Of a DNA stretch of 64,000 bases, positions 44,407-51,732 are shown piece after piece. Location of the stretch: the NCBI GenBank assembly GCA_963828825.1, contig CAWHGF010000004.1:744001-808000 (forward strand), in the 5' to 3' direction. Below the pieces are notes generated by a model, which did not search any database, was not told the DNA's origin, and saw only the letters and a program-made list of their open reading frames with translations. How positions within the stretch are numbered: the first letter of the stretch is position 1; each line of letters opens with the position of its first letter. The DNA comes from Bog-473 sp963828825 (GTDB lineage: Bacteria; Actinomycetota; Acidimicrobiia; Acidimicrobiales; RAAP-2). The position numbers were made by a program, and so were the translations under genes.

Positions 44407-44606
44407 ACGCCGTCCGCAGGCACGAATCGGGGACCGGGCAGACGCTCCCCCCGCCACATCGGCGCGCCGGAGCCATTCCTCAATAGAGCCGAAAGTCACA
44501 ACGCTGAGCGAAGAACCGCAGTTCAGGGGAGCGCTTCGGTATTCTCATCCTTCCAGCGGTGCGCTCCGTGGTGAGCGCCGGGCCGGCACGGCTCTGGAGG
44601 AACGGC

Positions 44607-45530
44607 ATGGTGGTTCAGGACACAGGCACCGTCGGCCTCGTGGCCTACCGCGCCCTGTTCACGCACAGCTCCGAGGGCGTGCTCTTCTGCACCCGTGACG
44701 GCCGGATCACCACCGCCAACCCGGCCGCCTGCGCCATGCTCGACATGAGCATCGAGGAGATCTGCGGCCTCGGCCGCGACGGGCTCGTCGACCAGGAGGA
44801 CCCCCGCTGGCGCATCGCCGTGGCCGAGCGGGAGCGGACCGGGTCGGCCGTGGGCGTGGCCCGGCTGCGCCGGGGCGACGGCCGCTACGTGGAGATAGAG
44901 ATGTCGGTGCTGCAGTTCCGCGACGAGGATGGCGCGCCCCAGATGTGCTGCATCATGCACGACCTGACCGGGCGCATCGCCATTGAGCGCGAGATCGAGG
45001 AGCTGAGCGCGCGGCTGCTGCAGCTGTCGCGGGGCGATGAGCTGACCGGCTTGCAGAACCGCCGCGGGCTGATCGCGGCGGGGACCCAGCTGTTGCAGTT
45101 CGCCGACCGCGAGGGTGCGCCGGTGCACGCACTCTTCGTCGACGTCAGCAACGTGCAGGAGCTGAACGAGCGCCACGGCCACCACGCCGGCGACGCCGCG
45201 CTGCAGGCCGTGGCCCGCGCGCTGTCGGTGACGTTCCGTAAGAGCGACGTGCTCGCCCGCGTCGGGGGGACCCAATTCCTGGCGTTGACCCTCCACCTGG
45301 CCCAGTCCGACTGCGGCACCGTCACCAGCCGGATCCGGGACCACCTCGGCGCACCGGAGACGAGGGGTTTCGTCGGCGCCCCCGTCGAGGTCTACTGCGG
45401 CTGGACGACCCGCCCGGGCGGCGACCGCATGTCGCTGGAGGAACTGGTGGCCCGGTCCGACTGGGCCATGCTGGAGTCCCGGGATGGTCGCCGGGCCGCC
45501 TTCGGGTCGTTCCAGGCCGCCGGCGGCTGA
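44607..45530 (+). CDS. PAS-GGDEF protein with degenerate GGDEF motif
   Basis: The 307-residue soluble protein has a PAS domain (residues about 5-125: YRALFTHSSEGVLFCTRDGRITTANPAACAMLD through VEIEMSVLQFRDEDG). A short coiled linker and a GGDEF domain (about 145-300) follow. The signature is ARVGGTQFLAL, so the Asp and Glu of GGDEF are replaced by Thr and Gln and cyclase activity is probably lost. The DELTGLQNRRGL loop and HHAGDAALQ block are otherwise conserved. It may sense GTP or act as a c-di-GMP-independent regulator. ATG 44607 has GGAGG six bases upstream. Confidence 0.85.
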   Translation: MVVQDTGTVGLVAYRALFTHSSEGVLFCTRDGRITTANPAACAMLDMSIEEICGLGRDGLVDQEDPRWRIAVAERERTGSAVGVARLRRGDGRYVEIEMSVLQFRDEDGAPQMCCIMHDLTGRIAIEREIEELSARLLQLSRGDELTGLQNRRGLIAAGTQLLQFADREGAPVHALFVDVSNVQELNERHGHHAGDAALQAVARALSVTFRKSDVLARVGGTQFLALTLHLAQSDCGTVTSRIRDHLGAPETRGFVGAPVEVYCGWTTRPGGDRMSLEELVARSDWAMLESRDGRRAAFGSFQAAGG

Positions 45531-45635
45531 CGCTTCGGCCTTCGCGGCCCGACCCTTCCCCGCCGCGCCAGAGGCCCCCTGAGCAGGGATCTTGCCGCTC
45601 CACCCGGCTGAAGGCCATTCCTGACCAAGCTGCTT

Positions 45636-45649
45636 GGATTTAGCAATCC
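45636..45649. promoter_or_regulatory. Short inverted repeat GGATT-TAGC-AATCC upstream of the sulfate importer
   Basis: Perfect 5-bp arms around a 4-base centre end 20 bases before the start of the sulfate-binding protein gene. It could be a regulator site for the operon, but it is short and no known consensus matches. Confidence 0.3.
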
Positions 45650-45669
45650 GAGTGTATTACATTGAACGG

Positions 45670-46710
45670 ATGCACAAAAAGCCCCTGCTCTCCGACGCGC
45701 CCACTGGCGCCCCTCGCCGCCCCCGGGTCGGCCGCAGCGCCGCCATCGGCACCCTGGCCCTCTGCGGCCTGGCCTTCACGGCCCTGCCGGCCGGAGCCCA
45801 GGGCGGGTCCGTCAACCTGGTGGCCTACTCGACCCCCAAGGCCGCCTACACGGTTCTGGCCAAGGATTTCGCCAAGACCAAGGCGGGGGCGGGCGTCACC
45901 GTCTCCTCGTCCTTCGGGCCGTCGGGCACCCAGGCCACGTCGGTGGTCGACGGGCTCCCGGCCGACGTCGTGAACTTCTCCCTGGAGCCCGATATGAGCA
46001 AGGTCGTCAAGGCCGGCCTGGTCTCCAGCTCGTGGGACAAAGGCCCGACCAAGGGCATCGTCACCGACTCCATCGTCTCGTTCATCGTCCGCCCCGGCAA
46101 TCCCAAGCACATCACCACCTGGGCCGACCTGGTGAAGCCGGGTGTCAAGGTGATCACGCCCAACGTCTTCAGCTCGGGCAGCGCCAAGTGGAACCTCATG
46201 GCGGCCTACGGCGCCGAGATCTCGCTGGGCAAGTCGCCGGCGCAGGCCCAGGCGTACCTCTCGAAGTTGCTGCAGAACGCGGTGGCCCAGCCCTCGAGCG
46301 CCAGCGCCGCGCTGCAGACCTTCCTGGCCGGACAGGGTGACGTGCTGCTCGACTACGAGGACGACGGGCTCTACGCCAAGAGCCAGGGCGAGCCGGTCGA
46401 CGTCGTCACCCCACCGCAGACGATCCTGATCCAGAACCCGATCGCGGTGACCAAGACGGCGAGCCCCGCCGCCAATGCCTTCGTCGCCTACCTCCTCTCC
46501 CCCGCCGGCCAGACCGTGTGGGGCCAACAGGGCTATCGACCCGTGCTCCCGTCGGTGGCGGCCAAGTTCAAGTTCCCCAAGCCCGAGACGCTGTTCACCA
46601 TCGCCAAGTTCGGGGGCTGGACCGCGGTGAACACCAAGTTCTTCGACCCCACGACCGGCATCGTGGCCAAGGACGAGCAGTCGCTGGGCGTCTCGACCGC
46701 GAGCTCGTAG
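45670..46710 (+). CDS. sbp: Periplasmic-type sulfate/thiosulfate-binding protein
   Basis: The 346-residue protein has a signal peptide (GRSAAIGTLALCGLAFTALPAGA) followed by the Sbp/CysP core. NLVAYSTPKAAYTVLAKDFAKTKAG, SSSFGPSGTQATSVVDGLPADVVNFSLEPDM, NPKHITTWADLVKPGVKVITPN and SSGSAKWNLMAAYGAE are the blocks lining the sulfate pocket. It would deliver sulfate to CysTWA. It is the first gene of the operon, 6 bases before cysT. The start ATG 45670 (MHKKPLLSD) gives a normal-length basic N-region. Confidence 0.9.
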   Translation: MHKKPLLSDAPTGAPRRPRVGRSAAIGTLALCGLAFTALPAGAQGGSVNLVAYSTPKAAYTVLAKDFAKTKAGAGVTVSSSFGPSGTQATSVVDGLPADVVNFSLEPDMSKVVKAGLVSSSWDKGPTKGIVTDSIVSFIVRPGNPKHITTWADLVKPGVKVITPNVFSSGSAKWNLMAAYGAEISLGKSPAQAQAYLSKLLQNAVAQPSSASAALQTFLAGQGDVLLDYEDDGLYAKSQGEPVDVVTPPQTILIQNPIAVTKTASPAANAFVAYLLSPAGQTVWGQQGYRPVLPSVAAKFKFPKPETLFTIAKFGGWTAVNTKFFDPTTGIVAKDEQSLGVSTASS

Positions 46711-46716
46711 TCGCCC

Positions 46717-47640
46717 GTGAGTAGCGCGGGCGCCTCCGTTGCCGACCTGGGGCTCCCGGGCGGCAGCGGTGCACCCGCCGACCCCCGGCCAGGGCGGGGA
46801 CGCTGGCGCCGCACTCCCCCCTCGGCGCCTCCCCCGGCCCTGGTCGCGGCGGGTCGGGTGGCCGGCCGCGTCGGCGGCCCGGCACTCGCCGTCACCTACC
46901 TGTCGCTCCTGGTCCTGCTGCCCCTCGCCGCACTCGTCACCAAGGCGTTCAGCGGCGGCTGGAGCGCGTTCTGGAGCGCCGTCACCAACCCGGTGGCGCT
47001 GTCCGCGCTCGAGCTGACGCTGGCCATCGCCGGCATCGTGGCGGTGGTCAACTCCGTCGCCGGACTGGCCATCGCCTTCGTGCTCGTGCGCGACGACTTC
47101 CGCGGCAAGGCGCTCGTGAGCGCCGTCATCGACCTGCCCTTCGCGCTGCCGACGGTCGTGGCCGGTCTCACGCTGCTCACGCTCTACGGCGTCGACAGCC
47201 CGCTGCACGTCGACCTGGCGGGCACCCGCCTCGGCGTGGCTGCCGCGCTCCTCTTCGTGACCCTGCCCTTCTGCGTCCGCAGCGTCCAGCCGGTGTTGGC
47301 CGAGCTCGATGCCGAGGTCGAGGACGCCGCCGCCTCCCTCGGGGCGACGCGGCGCCAGGTCTTGGGCCGCATCGTCCTCCCGAGCGTGCTGCCCTCGGTG
47401 CTGGCCGGGGCCGGCCTCGCCTTCGCCCGGGCCGTGGGCGAGTACGGGTCGATCGTCCTCATTTCGGGCAATCTCCCGTTCAAGACCGAGGTCGCCTCGT
47501 CGTACATCTTCGGGCTGTCCCAGAGCGACGACCTCCAGGGCGCCAGCGCGGTCTCCATCGTGCTGGTGGCCATCGCGCTCCTCGTGCTCGTCGGCCTCGG
47601 CTGGGCCCGCCGGCGCTTCGACATCCCGGAGAGGGTGTGA
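46717..47640 (+). CDS. cysT: Sulfate ABC permease CysT (CysU)
   Basis: The 307-residue permease has helices beginning LAVTYLSLLVLLPLAALVTKAF, and VSAVIDLPFALPTVVAGLTLLTLYG is diagnostic of CysT. The EAA loop is EDAAASLGATRRQVLGRIVLPSVLPSVLAG and ARAVGEYGSIVLISGN lies in the C-terminal half. A Gly/Pro-rich N-terminal extension of about 55 residues is unusual. The stop overlaps the cysW start (GTGA). Confidence 0.9.
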   Translation: MSSAGASVADLGLPGGSGAPADPRPGRGRWRRTPPSAPPPALVAAGRVAGRVGGPALAVTYLSLLVLLPLAALVTKAFSGGWSAFWSAVTNPVALSALELTLAIAGIVAVVNSVAGLAIAFVLVRDDFRGKALVSAVIDLPFALPTVVAGLTLLTLYGVDSPLHVDLAGTRLGVAAALLFVTLPFCVRSVQPVLAELDAEVEDAAASLGATRRQVLGRIVLPSVLPSVLAGAGLAFARAVGEYGSIVLISGNLPFKTEVASSYIFGLSQSDDLQGASAVSIVLVAIALLVLVGLGWARRRFDIPERV

Positions 47641-48458
47641 AGGGCTCGCGCTGGCGGCTGCCGCTGCGCGTCGTGGTGCTCGTGTATCTGGCGCTGCTCG
47701 TCGTGGTACCGGTGGGTGCGGTCTTCTACCACGCCTTCGCGCCCGGGCTCGGCGAGGCGTGGGACGCGTTCACCGCGCCGGACGCCCTGCACGCGCTGTG
47801 GCTCACGCTGCTCGTGGTGGCCATCGCCGTGCCGCTCAACACCATCTTCGGCGTCGGCGTGTCACTCCTGCTCGCCCGTTACCGCTTCCCGGGGGCCTGG
47901 CTGCTCGACGCGCTCGTCGACATCCCGCTCGCCATCTCCCCCGTCGTCATCGGCCTGTCGCTCATCCTCGTGTACGGCAAGACGGGCTGGTTCGGCAACT
48001 GGCTGGCCCAGCACGGCATCACCGTCATCTTCTCCGTCCCCGGCATCGTGATGGCCTCGGCGGCCGTCTCGCTGCCCTACGTCGTGCGCGAGGTGCTGCC
48101 GGTCCTCCAGGAGATCGGCACCGAGCAGGAGCAGGCGGCACGGACCCTCGGTGCGGGCCCGTTCACCGTGTTCCGCCGCATCACGCTGCCGAGCATCCGA
48201 CGTGGCCTCGCCTACGGGGTGACGCTCACCACGGCCCGCGTCCTGGGCGAGTTCGGCGCCGTCGCTATCGTCTCGGGCGCCATAGGGGGCAAGACCGAGA
48301 CCTACACTCTGTTCATCTCCGACAGCATCGACAACCTCCAACCGCAGAGCGCCTACGTCGGCGCGGTGGCCCTGTGCCTGGCCGCACTCATCGTGCTCAC
48401 CCTCCTGACGTTGACCGACCGCAACCGGGACGCCTGGCACGGCACGGCCGCCGCATGA
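47637..48458 (+). CDS. cysW: Sulfate ABC permease CysW
   Basis: The 273-residue partner permease shows LLDALVDIPLAISPVVIGLSLILVYG and the EAA loop EQAARTLGAGPFTVFRRITLPSIRRGLAYG. LGEFGAVAIVSGAIGGKTETYTLFI follows. The protein ends normally (DRNRDAWHGTAAA). Its TGA at 48456-48458 forms one border of the IS110-family insertion. Before the insertion it probably overlapped the cysA start by 4 bases. Confidence 0.9.
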   Translation: MKGSRWRLPLRVVVLVYLALLVVVPVGAVFYHAFAPGLGEAWDAFTAPDALHALWLTLLVVAIAVPLNTIFGVGVSLLLARYRFPGAWLLDALVDIPLAISPVVIGLSLILVYGKTGWFGNWLAQHGITVIFSVPGIVMASAAVSLPYVVREVLPVLQEIGTEQEQAARTLGAGPFTVFRRITLPSIRRGLAYGVTLTTARVLGEFGAVAIVSGAIGGKTETYTLFISDSIDNLQPQSAYVGAVALCLAALIVLTLLTLTDRNRDAWHGTAAA

Positions 48459-48469
48459 GACGCCCTATG

Positions 48470-49672
48470 TCAAGCAACCTCATTGGAGAGTCGCTGAAAG
48501 CCTCCGTGGAGGGCTGGGTCGTAGGGCATCCGGTCCTGCCAACAACGCCAGATGATCTGGACCCAGGATCGAGCGAGGATCCGGGTGGCGTGGGGGTGGC
48601 TCTTGGTCTTGCGCAGCTCTCGGTAACGGCGTTCCGCCCACGTGTTTCCTTGCCACGAGTCTCCTGCGAAGTCACACAGTGCGTCTCGGAGCTTCTTGTC
48701 GCTGCTCCAGCGGAACTCGACGATGCGGAGACGTCCGGAATGACGAGTCGACGGAGCCACTCCCGCCAGGCCGGCCAGGCTCTCGGGATCGGGGAACCGG
48801 GCCCGGCAGTCACCGATCTCGGCCAGCAGAGTGGCGGCCCGCACGGCACCGGCCCGGGGAAGCGACGTGAAGATCTTGGCGTCGGGGTGGGCGTCAAGTT
48901 GCTCGGCGATGCGTGCGGTGAGTTCGTCGATCTGAGTCCGGACGCTCTTGAGCACCTCGACGAGGGCCAGTACCACTGCACGGGTCGCGTCGGCGCTGAG
49001 GCCCGCCGGAGCTTCGCGCAGACGCCGGTAGAGATCGACGGGGCTCTTGCGTCCGCTGTAGCCGTTGGCCTTGAGCCACACGCCGAGGCGCTTCTCCGAC
49101 AGCCACGCCACCTTGGTGGCCGAGGGGAAACGCTCCAAGAAGCGCAGGCTGATGGGACTGTCGATGTCTCTGAAGAGCCCGACCGCGCCGGGCGACGCCA
49201 CGCGGAAATGGGCTCGCAGTTGGTTGGCCAGGGCCACTCTGGTCTCGACCAGGTCCCTTCTGGCCCGCACGGTGCTGCGCAGGGTGACGGTGGCTGGCGA
49301 GTCCGATTCCAAGGAGCGCCAGCGATGCCCATCGGTGCGCAGGCAGTCGGCCAGCACATAGGCGTCACGGCGGTCCGATTTGTTCCCAGCCAGCCCGTAG
49401 CGCTCACGCAGGGCCTTGACCGAGCGACTGGGGACCACCACCACCTCAAAGCCCGCGCCGAGCAGAGCCTCGACAACGGGTCCGTCCGGGCGCTCGATGG
49501 CCACCCGGGCAACCCGGTGGGTGACCAGCCGTCGACAGAGCTCCTCGAGTCCCGGGCCGCTGTTGTCGACTTCGAACTCGTCGGCCACTGCGCCTGTCTG
49601 ATCGACAACTGCTACTGCATGGGCGTCGGTCGCCCAGTCCACCCCGCCGAAGCGGGACGTGTCATTCTCCAT
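48470..49672 (-). CDS. IS110-family transposase (DEDD-type recombinase)
   Basis: The 400-residue protein begins FGGVDWATDAHAVAVVDQ, with the first acidic residue of the RuvC-like DEDD domain. It continues with RVAIERPDG (Glu) and NKSDRRDAYVLADCLR (two Asp), ending the catalytic domain. The C-terminal transposase_20 domain shows IFTSLPRAGAVRAATLLAEIGDCRARFPDPESLAGLAGVAPST, with its conserved Ser. It is full length and apparently functional. ATG 49672 has GAGGAGG 5 bases upstream. It is transcribed against the cys operon. Confidence 0.92.
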   Translation of the reverse strand: MENDTSRFGGVDWATDAHAVAVVDQTGAVADEFEVDNSGPGLEELCRRLVTHRVARVAIERPDGPVVEALLGAGFEVVVVPSRSVKALRERYGLAGNKSDRRDAYVLADCLRTDGHRWRSLESDSPATVTLRSTVRARRDLVETRVALANQLRAHFRVASPGAVGLFRDIDSPISLRFLERFPSATKVAWLSEKRLGVWLKANGYSGRKSPVDLYRRLREAPAGLSADATRAVVLALVEVLKSVRTQIDELTARIAEQLDAHPDAKIFTSLPRAGAVRAATLLAEIGDCRARFPDPESLAGLAGVAPSTRHSGRLRIVEFRWSSDKKLRDALCDFAGDSWQGNTWAERRYRELRKTKSHPHATRILARSWVQIIWRCWQDRMPYDPALHGGFQRLSNEVA

Positions 49673-49915
49673 GTCAGCCTCCTCGCTGATAGCCCAGTGG
49701 GGAAGCACCCGGTGGTCCATGGACGTGTCTGCCGGTCGCTCACTGATCGGCGCTCTGGGGCGCTCAGCCCTATTGCCAGTCGGCACGTCCTGGGCCGCCG
49801 GCCCTCGCGGGTCTCATGCTGGCGGTCGAACCGCAAGCACTGCAGGCGATGGGCCGACGGTCACCAGGGGTGCGTTGCCAGCCTTGCGACCGACAACAAA
49901 GAAATGGTGGACCAG
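49673..49915 (-). ncRNA. Candidate bridge RNA region of the IS110-family element
   Basis: IS110-group elements carry a structured bridge RNA in the non-coding end upstream of the recombinase, and this is the only non-coding segment of the element. On the minus strand it holds a 10-bp stem with one mismatch, TGCTTGCGGT-TCG-ACCGCCAGCA (49817-49839). It also has a perfect palindrome GTCCATGGAC (49715-49724) and a TGGTCCA/TGGACCA pair at its two ends (49714-49720, 49907-49913). Exact RNA ends and guide loops were not resolved. Confidence 0.45.
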
Positions 49916-50904
49916 TGAGCATTGCGGTCGAGTCCATCTCGAAGCGGTTCGGCGACGCCGTGGCCCTCGACAACGTGTCGCTGGAGGTGCCGGCGGGCTC
50001 GCTGACCGCCCTGCTCGGCCCGAGCGGCGGGGGCAAGTCGACGCTGCTGCGCATCATCGCCGGGCTCGACACGCCCGACACCGGCATCGTCCGTATCGAG
50101 GGCGAGGACCTGACGACCACCCCGGCCCGCAGCCGTGGCGTGGGCTTCTGCTTCCAGCACTACGCGCCCTTCCGCCACCTCAGCGTGCGGCGCAACGTGG
50201 CCTTCGGCCTCGAGATCCGGCACCGGCCCAAGGCCGAGGTCAAGGCGCGGGTGGACGAGTTGCTCGATCTGGTGGGCCTGGCCCACCTCGGCGAGCGCTA
50301 CCCGTCGCAGCTCTCGGGCGGTCAGCGCCAGCGCATGGCCCTGGCCCGGGCGCTGGCCATCGAGCCCAAGGTCCTGCTGCTCGACGAGCCCTTCGGCGCG
50401 CTCGACGCCCAGGTGCGGACGCAGCTGCGCCGCTGGCTGCGCGACCTGCACGACACGCTGCCCGTCACCACGGTGCTGGTCACCCACGACCAGGAGGAGG
50501 CCATGGAGGTGGCCGACCGCCTGGCCGTCATCAACCACGGCCACCTGGAGCAGGTGGGCGCGCCGGCGGATATGTACGAGCGCCCGGCCAACGAGTTCGT
50601 CCTGACCTTCCTGGGCCCCGCGACGCGGCTCGACGGCGAGTGGGTCCGCCCGCACGACCTCGTCGTGCACCCGGTTGACGACGGCAAGCCGAGCCACCGG
50701 GCGGTGGAGGGCACGGTGGCCCGGGTCACCCACCTCGGTTTCGAGGTCAAGGTCGACGTCGATCTCGCCGGTGCCGAGGCGTGCTGGGTCCAACTCAGCC
50801 GGGGCAGCGCGGCGGAACTCGGCCTGCAGGCGGGGCAGCGGGTCTGGGTGGCGCGGGCCGATTCGTCCGCCACGCCGGACCGCCTCCCGATCTTCACCGC
50901 CTGA
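49915..50904 (+). CDS. cysA: Sulfate ABC importer ATPase CysA
   Basis: The 329-residue ATPase has LGPSGGGKSTLLRIIAGLDTPD (Walker A), GFCFQHYAPFRHLSVRRNVAFGL (Q-loop), LSGGQRQRMALARA and LLLDEPFGALDAQVR, with the switch His in VTHDQEEAMEVAD. The C-terminal domain contains VRPHDLVVHP. QHYAPFRHLSV is typical of CysA. GTG 49915 is the only start that gives the family N-terminus (SIAVESISKRFGD); its G and upstream ribosome region come from the IS end. The original ATG was probably lost to the insertion. Confidence 0.88.
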   Translation: MSIAVESISKRFGDAVALDNVSLEVPAGSLTALLGPSGGGKSTLLRIIAGLDTPDTGIVRIEGEDLTTTPARSRGVGFCFQHYAPFRHLSVRRNVAFGLEIRHRPKAEVKARVDELLDLVGLAHLGERYPSQLSGGQRQRMALARALAIEPKVLLLDEPFGALDAQVRTQLRRWLRDLHDTLPVTTVLVTHDQEEAMEVADRLAVINHGHLEQVGAPADMYERPANEFVLTFLGPATRLDGEWVRPHDLVVHPVDDGKPSHRAVEGTVARVTHLGFEVKVDVDLAGAEACWVQLSRGSAAELGLQAGQRVWVARADSSATPDRLPIFTA

Positions 50905-51420
50905 GCGCCGCCCACCGCGGTGCGATGAACTGAACTCGACTGCTGTGCGCGCTCGGCGTGGTGCGCCGGAGTCGCGTCACGCGCGTGGTCGGCGGCACCG
51001 GAGTGTCTCCATACGTTGTCGATCCATTGTCGGCCCGTTGTGTGGCGCGCCGCCCCGGTGCGATTCTCGGCCACGGCGCGACCGGGGCGCGCGAATCCTG
51101 CCGCGACAACAACTGAGGCGTCCAAAGTCGAAGAGGAAGCCAAGGCGACGCCGGCCGGGGCGAACCCTCCTCCGCCGACGGGCGAACTCCCCAAAATACA
51201 CCGATGTAACTCGAAGTTCGCGGACGTGCAGAGGGCGAGTTCGTACCGCGATGGGCCTCTCCCGGAAAATAATTTGTGGGAAGGTTGTGGACAACGGACG
51301 TCCCAGGACGGCCAAATCCGTTCGTAAAACGGGGCTTCGCTGCAACCCGGCGACGTAATTCACCTGGTGACGGCGCTGCGACTGGTTGCAGGACGGTTGC
51401 AAGTTGGGTAAAACTTGTGC

Positions 51421-51470
51421 GAGGGAAAGGAGGGCACCGGTAGCACGGTGTTTCGCCCTCTTCTCCCCCT
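51421..51470 (+). promoter_or_regulatory. Long hairpin in the MFS leader
   Basis: The left arm 51421-51435 (GAGGGAAAGGAGGGC) pairs with 51455-51470 (GCCCTCTTCTCCCC), with a few mismatches. An inner stem ACCG/CGGT (51436-51439 with 51446-51449) tightens it. It lies about 15 bases before the ribosome site of the tiny ORF at 51500. Confidence 0.45.
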
Positions 51471-51499
51471 ACCAGTACCACGTACGAAGGAGGTGGCCG

Positions 51500-51526
51500 A
51501 TGACCTGTGAACGGAACTGGGGCTAG
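51500..51526 (+). CDS. Possible 8-codon leader peptide (MTCERNWG)
   Basis: The ATG at 51500 follows a perfect ribosome site, AAGGAGGT (51487-51494), at good spacing and reads eight codons to TAG. It sits between two hairpins in the leader of an MFS exporter gene, which is the arrangement used in ribosome-dependent attenuation. A chance ORF cannot be excluded. Confidence 0.4.
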   Translation: MTCERNWG

Positions 51527-51590
51527 CCCATACAGAACAAGGTGCGATCGCCCGTCCTGACGTTGGTACGGAGTGTTGCACTTGTGGTTT

Positions 51591-51652
51591 CGACACGGCG
51601 GGCCGTCGCCTTTAGTGAATTTGTTTTACGCTGAGGTGGCCCGCCGTTGTCG
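51591..51652 (+). promoter_or_regulatory. Large inverted repeat before the MFS gene, possible attenuator
   Basis: CGACACGGCGGGCC (51591-51604) pairs with GGCCCGCCGTTGTCG (51638-51652) over 14 bp with one bulged base, around a 33-base AT-richer loop. It ends 80 bases before the MFS start. A long perfect-like stem in a GC genome suggests a terminator, antiterminator or protein-binding site. Confidence 0.5.
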
Positions 51653-51732
51653 CGCCAGAAACCAGAGGGGACCAAGCCGGCATCCATGCGAGGGCCTGAC
51701 AATTGCTGGGACTGCAGGCGACGGCGCACTCA

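Larger units (their letters stand above)
48460..49919. mobile_element. IS110-family insertion sequence (about 1.46 kb) between cysW and cysA
   Basis: The element is bounded by the tetramer TGAG on both sides (48456-48459 and 49916-49919). One copy lies in the cysW stop and the other in the cysA start. It encodes one transposase on the minus strand and has about 240 bp of non-coding DNA upstream of that gene but only 10 bp downstream, which is IS110-group organisation. No terminal inverted repeats are seen, as expected. Boundaries are inferred from the reconstructed cysW-cysA junction. Confidence 0.75.
50905..51732. other. 828-bp non-coding region rich in inverted repeats
   Basis: No ORF here resembles a protein. 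It contains a DnaA-box-like palindrome, GTTGTGGACAAC (51284-51295), and TGCAACC (51341-51347) inverted to two GGTTGCA copies 11 bp apart (51384-51390, 51395-51401). CAAGTT-N6-AACTTG (51400-51417) follows. A weak promoter (TTGCAG, 17 bases, TAAAAC) overlaps these. Hairpins and a tiny ORF follow, described separately. It probably serves as the leader of the MFS gene. Confidence 0.55.

Noticed and set aside
44407..44606. Terminator after the sugar importer
   Set aside because: No stable stem with a U-tract was found, so no feature is claimed.
47309..49918. Long plus-strand open frame covering cysT/cysW and the transposase
   Set aside because: It runs across two real genes in another frame and antisense to a transposase, with no domain of its own.
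51284..51295. DnaA-box-like GTTGTGGACAAC in the non-coding region, possible replication origin
   Set aside because: Only one good box is present, no dnaA, dnaN or other origin genes are near, and no clear AT-rich unwinding region was found.
50977..51402. Small minus-strand ORF in the MFS leader region
   Set aside because: No ribosome site, no family features, Arg-rich sequence; the region is better explained as non-coding.
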